Source: DASWJZ01 sp963739005 (lineage in GTDB: Bacteria; Pseudomonadota; Alphaproteobacteria; Rhizobiales; Afifellaceae). Taken from it: a stretch of 64,000 bases of DNA. Below are positions 16,203-23,700 of this stretch, piece by piece (position 1 is the first letter of the stretch; each line of letters opens with the position of its first letter). Below the pieces are notes generated by a model. It worked only from the letters and a program-made list of their open reading frames with translations, ran no database searches and was not told the origin of the DNA. The position numbers and the translations under genes are program-made. Location: assembly GCA_963739005.1 (NCBI GenBank), contig CAVTYQ010000003.1, forward strand, positions 195,343-259,342, read 5' to 3'.

Positions 16203-16312
16203 GCATGAGCGGAAGCCGGTTTTCGGACAGGATCATGCTCAGGCGAGGCGCGGGGGCTGCAGCCGATTTGGGCGGAGCGGAGGCGGCTCGATCGCGAAAA
16301 CCGGAGGTGAAC

Positions 16313-16510
16313 ATGCACAAGTTCAAGGTCGGCCAGAGGGTGCTCTTCTCGGCCGCCAACATCGAGCGCGGCGCCGCCGGCATCTACAAGGTGGTCGCGC
16401 ACCTCCCCGAGGAGCAGGGCGACCGGCAGTATCGCATCCAGAGCGCCGCCGGCCCGCGCGAGCGCGTGGCCAAGGAAAGCCAGCTCTCCGCCATCGAGGC
16501 CATGGGATGA
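16313..16510 (+). CDS. Small conserved protein of unknown function
   Basis: A 65-residue protein starting 'MHKFKVGQRVLFS' after a very strong RBS 'GGAGGTGA'. The N-terminal pattern 'KVGQRVLFSA' and 'GIYKVVAHLPEEQGDRQYRI' look like a small SH3-like barrel of the kind seen in short rhizobial 'hypothetical' proteins; that is inference. Its stop overlaps the next ATG (ATGA), so the two are translationally coupled. Third gene of the run that begins with the cold-shock protein. Confidence 0.8.
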   Translation: MHKFKVGQRVLFSAANIERGAAGIYKVVAHLPEEQGDRQYRIQSAAGPRERVAKESQLSAIEAMG

Positions 16511-16794
16511 CGCGCGGCCGCCCCGCCAGCCTCGAGGTCGCGCCGGCGCGCGCGGAGGATTTCGACTATTCCGCGCCGAGCGAGCTCTTCATGACGCACG
16601 CCCGCGCCGGGCGCCGCCAGCCCACCACCTACCGCCGCTTCCCGACCGCCGCGGAGGCGATCCGCTACGCCATCGAGGAGGTTCCCGCCCCGCTTCTCAT
16701 CGGCGCGGTGATGGAGGTGCGCGAGGAGCGCTTCGACCACCAGGGCATCCGCGCGCTCTACGAGCTGGACCGCTATCCGCTGGCGCGCCGCTAG
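16507..16794 (+). CDS. Small protein of unknown function, coupled to upstream gene
   Basis: A 95-residue protein with no family I recognise. It overlaps the upstream gene by four bases. The middle has 'YRRFPTAAEAIRYAIEEVPA' and then 'LIGAVMEVREERFDHQGIRA', a helix-plus-strand pattern suggesting a small alpha/beta fold; no membrane segment or signal is present. It is cytosolic by prediction. Conserved partner of the preceding 65-residue protein by coupling only. Confidence 0.75.
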   Translation: MTRGRPASLEVAPARAEDFDYSAPSELFMTHARAGRRQPTTYRRFPTAAEAIRYAIEEVPAPLLIGAVMEVREERFDHQGIRALYELDRYPLARR

Positions 16795-16860
16795 AGCCGG
16801 CACACGCTTGAGCCGCGCACTGCCGTTGCGTAAGAAGCACGGCGCATAAGGATTCGCGCC

Positions 16861-17100
16861 ATGGCACGCTTCGAGATCACGATTTCGAATGGCGAGACGG
16901 TTCTCGTCGATCATCAGGCCGCCGACGTGCGCGCGCTGCTGGCGGATCTCGCCAGCAACGACTTCGTCGTCGCCTCCGAGATCAGGGTCGGCTCGACCAC
17001 GGTCGCGCGCGAGCTGATCGTCGCCAGCCGCCAGGTCACGCTGGTGCGCTCCGCCGACAGCGACAGCCGCCAAAGCTCCACCTTCCGCCCCAAACGCTGA
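16861..17100 (+). CDS. Small protein of unknown function
   Basis: A 79-residue protein, 'MARFEITISNGETVLVDHQA' then helical 'VRALLADLASNDFVVASEI' and strand 'GSTTVARELIVASRQVTLVR'. This beta-alpha-beta pattern and length suggest one compact domain; I do not recognise it. An 'AAGGA' lies 8-12 nt before the ATG. It is the last gene of the small-protein run, 66 bp after its neighbour, and is followed by a family B repeat. Confidence 0.75.
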   Translation: MARFEITISNGETVLVDHQAADVRALLADLASNDFVVASEIRVGSTTVARELIVASRQVTLVRSADSDSRQSSTFRPKR

Positions 17101-17180
17101 CCTCCCTCCCTGTGCCGAAGCCCGGAAGGGCCTCCTCAGGCAGAGGTGCTCCGTTCCGCCCCTTTCGGGTTTTTTCCCCC

Positions 17181-17247
17181 CCTCATGGTGAGGTGCGAGC
17201 GGAGCGAGCCTCGAACCACCGGGGTGAAAAAGCACCTCAGGATGAGG
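17181..17247. repeat. Palindromic repeat, family B
   Basis: Starts 'CCTCATGGTGAGGTGCGAGC', contains 'GAGCGAGCCTCGAA' and closes 'AGCACCTCAGGATGAGG'; the ends are inverted repeats. A second copy lies at 43530 upstream of argG. Here it sits upstream of dapF. Confidence 0.88.
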
Positions 17248-17354
17248 CGGAATGGAGCCTCGAAGCTCGCGAGACGGCCTTCCCGCCCTCGGGCGGCCCC
17301 TTTAACCCCCCGCCCCTTTCCGCCATATAGCTTCCCGCATCCGGAGCGCATTTC

Positions 17355-18236
17355 ATGCCCATGATCCCGTTCCGCAAGATGAACGGCCTCGGCAACGATT
17401 TCCTGGTCGTTGACGGGAGGACGGCGCCCGTGCGCCCGCGCCCCGAGGTGATCCGCGCGCTCGCCGACCGCAAGTCCGGCGTCGGCTTCGACCAGTTCAT
17501 CACGATCGAGCGCGGAGAGGCCCCCGCCGACGCCTTCATGCGCATCGACAATGCCGACGGCGGCGAGGTCGAAGCCTGCGGCAACGCCACGCGCTGCGTC
17601 GGCCGGCTCCTGATGGCGGAGACCGGCCGCGACACCGCCGCGATCGAGACCGTCGCCGGCCTCCTCTTCGTCCGGCCGGAAACGCGCGGCACATCCGATC
17701 TCATCTCCGTCGACATGGGCATCCCGAAATTCGGTTGGGCTGACATTCCGCTTGCCGAAGAGTTCCGCGACACGCGCGCGATCGAATTGCAGATCGGGCC
17801 GATCGACGCGCCGATCCTGCACTCGCCCTCCGTCGCCAATATCGGCAATCCGCATGCGATCTTCTGGGTCGACGACGTCGACGCCTACGACCTCGCGCGC
17901 TTCGGGCCGATGCTGGAGAACCACCCGATCTTCCCCGAGCGCGCCAACATCTCGCTGGCTGAGGTCACCGCCCCCGACGCAATCAAGCTCCGCACCTGGG
18001 AGCGCGGCGTCGGCCTGACCCGCGCCTGCGGCACCGGCGCCTGCGCCGCGCTCGTCTGCGCCGCGCGCACCAGGCGCACCGGCCGCGCCGCCACCGTCAC
18101 CCTCCCCGGCGGAAATCTCTTCATCGAATGGGACGCCCGCGACCACATCTGGATGACCGGCCCGGCGGAGCTTGAGTTCACCGGCGAATTCGACCCGGAC
18201 ACCGGCGCCTTCACGCGCGAAGGCGTGGCGGCCTAG
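17355..18236 (+). CDS. dapF: Diaminopimelate epimerase
   Basis: A 293-residue cytosolic enzyme converting LL- to meso-diaminopimelate for lysine and peptidoglycan synthesis by a two-cysteine, cofactor-free mechanism. Both catalytic cysteines are present: Cys75 in 'EACGNATRCVGR' and Cys225 in 'TRACGTGACAAL'. N-terminal 'KMNGLGNDFLVVD' is the family start; ATG 17355 or the second ATG at 17361 could be used. It precedes mtaB and ftsY, a common alphaproteobacterial order, but here a DUF488 island with different base composition separates them. Confidence 0.97.
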   Translation: MPMIPFRKMNGLGNDFLVVDGRTAPVRPRPEVIRALADRKSGVGFDQFITIERGEAPADAFMRIDNADGGEVEACGNATRCVGRLLMAETGRDTAAIETVAGLLFVRPETRGTSDLISVDMGIPKFGWADIPLAEEFRDTRAIELQIGPIDAPILHSPSVANIGNPHAIFWVDDVDAYDLARFGPMLENHPIFPERANISLAEVTAPDAIKLRTWERGVGLTRACGTGACAALVCAARTRRTGRAATVTLPGGNLFIEWDARDHIWMTGPAELEFTGEFDPDTGAFTREGVAA

Positions 18237-18238
18237 CC

Positions 18239-18281
18239 ACCTTCCCTCCCCCCTTGCGGGGGAGGGTCAGGGAGGGGGGAA
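18239..18281. repeat. Palindromic repeat, family C
   Basis: CCTTCCCTCCCCCCTTGCGG followed by GGGAGGGTCAGGGAGGGGGG. It begins 3 nt after the dapF stop and recurs at 18630; the two copies flank the small membrane protein gene. Confidence 0.88.
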
Positions 18282-18398
18282 GGATGCAGCGCTCGGCTCC
18301 CTCCCCTGCGAAGCCTTAGGCGAAGCAGGGTTGCCCCGTCCGCCCGATGCTCTAACCTCTCCCGCGAGGAGGCCGCAGCCCGACGACGGAGCTTCGCC

Positions 18399-18620
18399 AT
18401 GCTGCGCCTCTTATTTCGCACGGCCGTTGCCGTTCTCGCCCGCACGTTCCTCTGGATGACGTTCAGCGCCGTGCTCATCCTCGGCGCGATGCGCTACGGG
18501 CCGACGCTCTTCGCTCAAGCGCTTCCCGAGGACATCCGCCCGAAGCCCACCGAGATCGCCAAGTTCACCCCGCAGCAGATCCTCGACGCGCTCGACAATA
18601 TCCGCGGCGCCCTCGACTAG
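18399..18620 (+). CDS. Small membrane protein of unknown function
   Basis: A 73-residue protein with one membrane segment (about residues 17-35, 'TFLWMTFSAVLILGAMRYG') and a short polar C-terminus ending 'FTPQQILDALDNIRGALD'. No family is recognised. It lies between two copies of the family C repeat, a setting that could mean it is a real small gene framed by repeats. Codon use matches its neighbours. Confidence 0.65.
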   Translation: MLRLLFRTAVAVLARTFLWMTFSAVLILGAMRYGPTLFAQALPEDIRPKPTEIAKFTPQQILDALDNIRGALD

Positions 18621-18629
18621 CCGCCACGC

Positions 18630-18672
18630 CTTCCCCTCCCTCCCTTGCGGGGGAGGGTTAGGGAGGGGGGAA
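18630..18672. repeat. Palindromic repeat, family C
   Basis: CCTTCCCCTCCCTCCCTTGC followed by GGGGGAGGGTTAGGGAGGGG. Nearly the same as the copy at 18239. It lies 107 bp upstream of the DUF488-linked gene. Confidence 0.88.
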
Positions 18673-18779
18673 GCGCGCCGGCTACATCCAGCCGGTCTGC
18701 GTCGGCGGGAGAGAGTGGCGCCGGCCATCAGGCGGGGGTCTGGTGAGCGCAACGGCTACCCTCCTGCATTTCACAATCT

Positions 18780-19262
18780 GTGGAAGCGGCTAGCCTCTCG
18801 AATTGTACGCTAGGGTTCGCTCGTCCCGCTGCGGTTGTCGGCTTGGACATCACTCCTGCGAGCCCGCCCGATTGGACGGATGATGAGCGACGAAAGATGC
18901 TTCAGCTGCAGAAGCAGGGCAGCCTATTCGATTCAACTGATGCCGCGCGCATCGCGGCGCTTCGGAAGGTGCCTTTCGACTTTCACTACCGATACCGGTG
19001 CAACGGGCCGGATGGCTCTTCCGACTACCGGCACAAAGTCGTGGATTGGGAGGTTGGCGCACTCTTTTGGAACGTCCGACGCTCACACGGGGCGAATTGG
19101 GAAGCCGCCTTCAGGGCCAAACTCGAAAGGGAACTTCCTGCAAAGGACCTCTTGTTCCTGCTGGGGACAATCCGTCGCTTCCCGAACCAATGGCTCATCG
19201 CCAGCCTGCTTTATCCACCTAAGCAGCAAGACGGGGAGCCACGTCAGCAATCTCTCCTTTGA
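18780..19262 (+). CDS. DUF488-linked protein of unknown function, possibly N-terminally truncated
   Basis: 160 residues from a GTG at 18780; no ATG is available upstream before an in-frame stop at 18744. The body is 'PPDWTDDERRKMLQLQKQGS', 'LRKVPFDFHYRYRCNG', 'HKVVDWEVGALFWNVRRSHG' and 'LLFLLGTIRRFPNQWLIA'. I recall this arrangement in proteins encoded beside DUF488, usually with more N-terminal sequence, so the gene may have lost its start. Base composition is clearly less GC-rich than around it. It overlaps the DUF488 gene by 44 bp, tail to tail. Function unknown; a linked role in a DNA- or RNA-directed process is only a guess. Confidence 0.7.
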   Translation: MEAASLSNCTLGFARPAAVVGLDITPASPPDWTDDERRKMLQLQKQGSLFDSTDAARIAALRKVPFDFHYRYRCNGPDGSSDYRHKVVDWEVGALFWNVRRSHGANWEAAFRAKLERELPAKDLLFLLGTIRRFPNQWLIASLLYPPKQQDGEPRQQSLL

Positions 19263-19692
19263 GCATCAGATGAACCACTCGCTGTCCTCCCGAACGGGCG
19301 GCCGCGCGCGCAACGATGCTGCGGTGGCATCGATTGAAGTCCGCTTCGAAGCAGATGAGACACGCCTTGGTTTTCGTCGCGATCTGAGCGAGTTCGGCCA
19401 CGGCTTCGTCCTGGTCCGCAAGGTATGCGCTGAACGCTTTCACGTACGCCGACCAGTTGCCGTCGGCCTTGTAGCGATTGCGAATGGGCTTGGGGCATCC
19501 CAACGCTGGCAGATGCGCATATAGAATCCCAGCGTCGTGAAGCGCGCTGGAGAGCGCAGTCTTTGAGAAGCCCGGCTTTCGGGATTGCGGTAGTTGACGC
19601 ACGTCGAGGACCGTCCGCACTCCAGCCCGCCCTAGACGCGCCACGAAAACATCGATCGACGTTCCCTCGTAACCGAAGGTAAACAGCGTCAT
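19219..19692 (-). CDS. DUF488 domain-containing protein
   Basis: A 157-residue protein of the DUF488 family: 'MTLFTFGYEGTSIDVFVARL' start, 'VLDVRQLPQSRKPGFSK' and the cysteine-rich 'KACLICFEADFNRCHRSIVA' near the C-terminus. The last motif, with C, E and CHR, is the family hallmark and could form an active site. Function not established. ATG 19692 gives the usual start; longer frames to 19734 add 14 residues. It faces the linked protein tail to tail, and both have lower GC than the flanking dapF and mtaB, consistent with joint acquisition. Confidence 0.88.
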   Translation of the reverse strand: MTLFTFGYEGTSIDVFVARLGRAGVRTVLDVRQLPQSRKPGFSKTALSSALHDAGILYAHLPALGCPKPIRNRYKADGNWSAYVKAFSAYLADQDEAVAELAQIATKTKACLICFEADFNRCHRSIVARAAARSGGQRVVHLMLKGEIADVAPRLAA

Positions 19693-19828
19693 GGAAACCA
19701 TTTGCTCAAAGTGATTTGCACCCCAAATTCGCACATTCCCGGCCCAGGTGTGAAGTTATCGCCGACGGATACCGCCCGTATCGTTCAACTGCTTTAACTG
19801 CCTGCCATTTTCCGCCATATAGCGCCTC

Positions 19829-21277
19829 ATGCCTCCCACCACCCTCACCTTCGGCTGTCGTTTGAACGCTGCCGAGTCGCGCGCCATGATTCTCCGCGCG
19901 CAGGAGGCTGGTCTCTCCGACGCGATTCTCGTCAACACCTGCGCGGTGACGGCGGAGGCCGTGCGCCAGGCGCGGCAGGCCATCCGCAGGGCGCGGCGCG
20001 AGCATCCCGACAAGCGCATCGTCGTCTCCGGCTGCGCCGCGCAGACCGAGCCCGAAAAATTCGCCGCCATGCCCGAGGTCGATCTCGTCCTCGGCAACGA
20101 GGAGAAGCTTCGCGCGGAGTCGTATCGCCGGCTCAGCACCTCGGCCTCACCAGCCTTCCCCCACATTAATGTCGTCATGCCCGGACTTGATCCGGGCATC
20201 CATTCCGTGACGCCTCAGGCAGAACGCGACCGCAACGGAATGGATCGCCGGGTCGAGCCCGGCAATGACGACAGTGGATGTGGGCCAGCCCCCCTCCCCA
20301 ACTTCGGCCCCGCCGCTTCCGAAAAAATCCACGTTGGCGATATCTTCTCGGTCCGCGAGACCGCCGCGCATATGCTCGACGGCTTCGGCGCCCCCGACAT
20401 CAATAACGAGCGCCCCCGCGCCTTCGTCGAGGTGCAGAACGGCTGCGATCATCGCTGCACCTTCTGCGTCATCCCTTACGGACGCGGCAATTCGCGCTCC
20501 GTGCCGATGGGCGCGGTGGTCGACGCCGTGCGCCGGCTCGCGGAGCATGGCGCCGCCGAGATCGTGCTGACCGGCGTCGACATCACCGCCTACGGCGCCG
20601 ACCTCCCCGGCCGGCCGACGCTCGGCGCGCTGGCGCGAAAAGTCCTGCAACATGTGCCGGAGCTTCCGCGCCTGCGTCTCTCCTCGATCAATTCCGTCGA
20701 GGCCGACGACGAGCTCCTCCGCGCGCTCGCCGAGGAGGAGCGGCTGATGCCGCATCTGCATCTCTCGCTGCAGTCGGGCGACGACATGATCCTGAAGCGC
20801 ATGAAGCGCCGCCACAGCCGCGCCGACGCGATCCGCTTCGCCGGGCGCGTGCGGCGCCTGCGCCCCGATATCGTCTTCGGCGCGGATCTGATCGCCGGCT
20901 TCCCGACCGAAACCGACGCGATGTTTGAAAATACGCTGTCGCTCGTCGCGGAATGCGGGCTGACCTTCCTGCACGTCTTCCCGTTCTCCGCCCGCGCCGG
21001 CACGCCGGCCGCACGGATGCCCCAGGTCGACCCCAACCTGGCCCGTGCAAGAGCCAGGACGGCGCGCCAGGCGGGCCATAGTGCATTGTCCGCGCGTCTA
21101 TGCTCGGAGGTCGGCAAGATGCGAAATATCCTCGTCGAGAGACCGGGTTTCGGGCGCACGGAGCACTATCTTCCGGTCGAGTTCGCGGGCGGCGCGGTCG
21201 GCGAGATTTTCTCGGCGAGGATTGCAGGCGCCTCCGACAAGCACTTGTTAGCGCAAGAGATTCGAGCAGCTGCCTGA
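19829..21277 (+). CDS. mtaB: tRNA (N6-threonylcarbamoyladenosine(37)-C2)-methylthiotransferase, with in-frame palindromic insertion
   Basis: A 482-residue radical-SAM enzyme that methylthiolates t6A37 in tRNAs reading ANN codons. N-terminal MTTase domain cysteines at about residues 10, 38 and 69 ('FGCRLNAAES', 'NTCAVT', 'SGCAAQ') hold one Fe4S4 cluster; 'CDHRCTFC' (206-213) holds the radical-SAM cluster. Residues about 115-148 are translated from a complete family A repeat ('VVMPGLDPGIHS' at its start, 'EPGNDD' at its end). Without it the protein would be about 448 residues, the usual length. The insertion falls between the MTTase and SAM domains. Ends in a TGATG overlap with ftsY. Confidence 0.95.
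   Translation: MPPTTLTFGCRLNAAESRAMILRAQEAGLSDAILVNTCAVTAEAVRQARQAIRRARREHPDKRIVVSGCAAQTEPEKFAAMPEVDLVLGNEEKLRAESYRRLSTSASPAFPHINVVMPGLDPGIHSVTPQAERDRNGMDRRVEPGNDDSGCGPAPLPNFGPAASEKIHVGDIFSVRETAAHMLDGFGAPDINNERPRAFVEVQNGCDHRCTFCVIPYGRGNSRSVPMGAVVDAVRRLAEHGAAEIVLTGVDITAYGADLPGRPTLGALARKVLQHVPELPRLRLSSINSVEADDELLRALAEEERLMPHLHLSLQSGDDMILKRMKRRHSRADAIRFAGRVRRLRPDIVFGADLIAGFPTETDAMFENTLSLVAECGLTFLHVFPFSARAGTPAARMPQVDPNLARARARTARQAGHSALSARLCSEVGKMRNILVERPGFGRTEHYLPVEFAGGAVGEIFSARIAGASDKHLLAQEIRAAA
20171..20272. repeat. Palindromic repeat, family A, inside mtaB
   Basis: A full inverted-pair element: 'GTCGTCATGCCCGGACTTGA' at its left end and 'CCGGCAATGACGAC' at its right. It is 102 bp, a multiple of three, contains no stop in the mtaB frame and adds about 34 residues. 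Confidence 0.92.
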
Positions 21278-22320
21278 TGGCGGAATCGCGCAAGGGACTT
21301 TTTGGGCGGCTCTTCGGCGGCGAGGCGGAACCCGCTCCCGAAGTCGAGAACCCGTCCCAGCAAGCCACTGAAGCCCCAGCGGAATCTTCTCCAGACCCGG
21401 CGAAGCGGAACTGGTGGAACAGGCTGAAGTCCGGCCTCTCCCGCTCCTCGCAATCGCTGACGAGCGGCATCGCCGACGTCTTCACGAAGCGCAAGCTCGA
21501 CGCGGAAGCGCTTGAAGAGCTTGAGGATTTGCTGCTGAAGGCCGACCTCGGCACGGCCACCGCGGCGCGCGTCGTGGAGGCGCTGTCGCGCCAGCGGCTG
21601 AACAAGGAAGTGACGCCGGAGGAGGTCCGCCAGGTCCTCGCCGCGGAGATCGAAAAAGCCTTGGCGCCCGTCGCCAAGCCATTGGAATTGAAGGCGGATC
21701 ACCGCCCCTTCGTCATCCTCGTCGTGGGCGTGAACGGCACCGGCAAGACCACCACGATCGGCAAGCTCGCTGCCCGCTTCCGCGCCGAAGGCAAGTCCGT
21801 GACGCTTGCCGCCGGCGACACCTTCCGCGCCGCCGCGATCGAGCAGCTCAAAATCTGGGGCGAGCGCGCCGACGCCGCCGTCGTCGCCCGCGCCCCCGGC
21901 TCCGACGCCGCGAGCCTCGCCTTCGAAGCGCTTGAAGAGGCGAAGCAATCCGGCGCCGACGTGCTCCTCGTCGACACCGCCGGCCGGCTCCACAACAAGG
22001 CCGAGCTGATGGCGGAGCTCGCGAAGGTCATCCGCGTCCTGAAGAAGCAGGACGCAACCGCGCCGCACGCCGTGCTCTTGACCCTCGACGCAACGACGGG
22101 TCAGAACGCCTTGAACCAGGTCGAGGTTTTCCGTGCGGAGGCAGGCGTGACAGGTCTCGTGATGACCAAGCTCGACGGCACCGCGCGCGGCGGCATCCTG
22201 GTCGCGATCGCCGCGAAGACGGGGCTTCCGGTGCACTTCATCGGCGTCGGCGAAGCGATTGACGACCTTCAGCCTTTCTCCGCGCGCGATTTCTCCCGCG
22301 CTATCGCGGGGCTTGCCTGA
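21277..22320 (+). CDS. ftsY: Signal recognition particle receptor FtsY
   Basis: A 347-residue SRP GTPase that docks ribosome-SRP complexes at the inner membrane for cotranslational insertion. After a short acidic/linker A domain (residues 1-50, 'LFGGEAEPAPE') come the N domain and the G domain with 'GVNGTGKTTTIGKLAARF', 'DTFRAAAIEQL', 'DTAGRLHNKAELM' and 'TKLDGTARGG'. The ATG at 21277 overlaps the mtaB stop (TGATG), and its own stop overlaps yciB the same way: the three are a tight operon. The upstream in-frame region belongs to mtaB. Confidence 0.98.
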   Translation: MAESRKGLFGRLFGGEAEPAPEVENPSQQATEAPAESSPDPAKRNWWNRLKSGLSRSSQSLTSGIADVFTKRKLDAEALEELEDLLLKADLGTATAARVVEALSRQRLNKEVTPEEVRQVLAAEIEKALAPVAKPLELKADHRPFVILVVGVNGTGKTTTIGKLAARFRAEGKSVTLAAGDTFRAAAIEQLKIWGERADAAVVARAPGSDAASLAFEALEEAKQSGADVLLVDTAGRLHNKAELMAELAKVIRVLKKQDATAPHAVLLTLDATTGQNALNQVEVFRAEAGVTGLVMTKLDGTARGGILVAIAAKTGLPVHFIGVGEAIDDLQPFSARDFSRAIAGLA

Positions 22321-22961
22321 TGGGCGTCTTCGAGCGCGGGCCGAACGACCCCTCACACGCGCAGATCAATCCGGTCCTGAAGCTCGCGCTCGAGCTCGGG
22401 CCGCTCGCCGTCTTCTTCCTCGGCAACGCCTACGGCACGCAGCTCGCGCGGATTTTCCCGCCGCTCGCCGCGCTCGGCGGCAAGCTCTTCGTCGCGACCG
22501 CGCTCTTCATCGCCGCAACATTCGTGGCGCTCGCCGCCTCGCTGCTCTTGACCAGGCGGCTGCCGATCATGCCGGTCGTGACCGGCGTCGTGGTCCTCGT
22601 CTTCGGCGGGCTGACGCTCGCGCTGCAGGACGAGGCCTTCATCAAGATGAAGCCGACGATCGTGAACATCCTCTTCGGCGCGACGCTCCTCGGCGGGCTC
22701 GTCTTCAAGCGCCCGCTCCTCGGCTACGTCTTCGATACCGTCTTCCGCCTCGACGACGAGGGCTGGCGCAAGCTCACCTTCCGCTGGGGATTGTTCTTCT
22801 TCTTCCTCGCCGCCGCGAACGAGGTGGTGTGGCGGAATTTTTCCGACGACGCATGGGTCAACTTCAAGGTGTTCGGCATCATGCCGCTTACGATCATCTT
22901 CACGCTGACCCAGATGCCGCTCATCCAGCGCCACGCGCTGCCCGAGCCGGAAAAGAGCTAG
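22320..22961 (+). CDS. yciB: YciB/septation protein A family membrane protein
   Basis: A 213-residue inner-membrane protein with about five or six membrane segments; family signatures 'NPVLKLALELGPLAVFFLGN' at the N-terminus and 'WRNFSDDAWVNFKVFGI' near the C-terminus. YciB (IspZ) proteins affect septation and cell-envelope synthesis; the molecular role is not fixed. It is the last gene of the mtaB-ftsY-yciB operon, coupled to ftsY through TGATG. Its 3' end overlaps that of ccmG by four bases on the other strand. Confidence 0.95.
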   Translation: MGVFERGPNDPSHAQINPVLKLALELGPLAVFFLGNAYGTQLARIFPPLAALGGKLFVATALFIAATFVALAASLLLTRRLPIMPVVTGVVVLVFGGLTLALQDEAFIKMKPTIVNILFGATLLGGLVFKRPLLGYVFDTVFRLDDEGWRKLTFRWGLFFFFLAAANEVVWRNFSDDAWVNFKVFGIMPLTIIFTLTQMPLIQRHALPEPEKS

Positions 22962-23545
22962 CCGGAAGCAAGCGCCTTTTCGATCGCGGGAATAAGATCG
23001 CCGGTTATCCCCTCTTCGCTGAGCGGGCCGACGAATTTGTGCACGATGATCCCGTCCTTCACGACGAAGGTCTCCGGCACGCCGTAGACGCCCCAGTCGA
23101 TGCCGGTCTTGCCGTCGCGGTCGGCGCCGACCTTGGCGAACGGATCGCCGAGCGCGCCTAGGAAACGCTGCGCGTTTTCGGGGATATCCTTGTAGTTGAT
23201 GCCGACGAGATCGAAGCGCTTGTCGGCGGAAAGCGCGATCAGCATCGGATGCTCGAGCCGGCACGGGCCGCACCACGAGGCCCACACGTTGACGACGTGC
23301 ACGCCTTTCGAAAGGTCGGCGCTTGAGAGGCCCGACTCGGCGCCCGTTTCGATGGGCGGCAGCGAGAAATCCGGCACCGGCTTGTTCAGAAGTGCGGAAG
23401 GCAGCCGTGACGGGTCGCCCGCGTTGAGCCGGAACGCGAAAAGGACGGCGAGCGCAAGAAAGCCGGCGAGCGGCAGCAGAACCCAAAGCCGCTTCATCGG
23501 CGACCGCGCCGCGGCCTCGCCGGCAGTCTCCGCCGCGTCACTCAT
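22958..23545 (-). CDS. ccmG: Cytochrome c biogenesis thiol:disulfide oxidoreductase CcmG (DsbE)
   Basis: A 195-residue periplasmic, membrane-anchored thioredoxin. One N-terminal membrane segment ('LWVLLPLAGFLALAVLFAFR') and 'VNVWASWCGPCRLEHPMLI' with the active-site WCGPC, plus 'GVYGVPETFVV' carrying the cis-Pro. It reduces haem-binding CXXCH cysteines of apocytochromes c. Its start overlaps the ccmD stop by four bases (ATGA), so the genes run ccmA-B-C-D-G on the minus strand. Confidence 0.97.
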   Translation of the reverse strand: MSDAAETAGEAAARSPMKRLWVLLPLAGFLALAVLFAFRLNAGDPSRLPSALLNKPVPDFSLPPIETGAESGLSSADLSKGVHVVNVWASWCGPCRLEHPMLIALSADKRFDLVGINYKDIPENAQRFLGALGDPFAKVGADRDGKTGIDWGVYGVPETFVVKDGIIVHKFVGPLSEEGITGDLIPAIEKALASG

Positions 23546-23700
23546 CGCGGCGCTCCCGAGCGGCGGCGCACGCCGCTCGCCTCAAGCCGCGCGAGCTTGC
23601 GCTTCTGTGCGCCGAGATCGAAGAGCACGCCGCCGACCATGCCGAGGAGGACGATGGCGGTCGCGAGATAGGCGGCGACGATGTAGCCGAGATGCGTCAT
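23542..23700 (-). CDS. ccmD: Haem exporter protein CcmD
   Basis: A 52-residue protein: one membrane segment ('YIVAAYLATAIVLLGMVGGV', about residues 6-25) and a basic cytosolic tail ('LGAQKRKLARLEASGVRRR'). This is the usual CcmD form, needed to release holo-CcmE from the CcmABC complex. It starts at an ATG overlapping the ccmC stop and ends overlapping ccmG. Its identity rests on position and topology as much as on sequence. Confidence 0.9.
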   Translation of the reverse strand: MTHLGYIVAAYLATAIVLLGMVGGVLFDLGAQKRKLARLEASGVRRRSGAPR

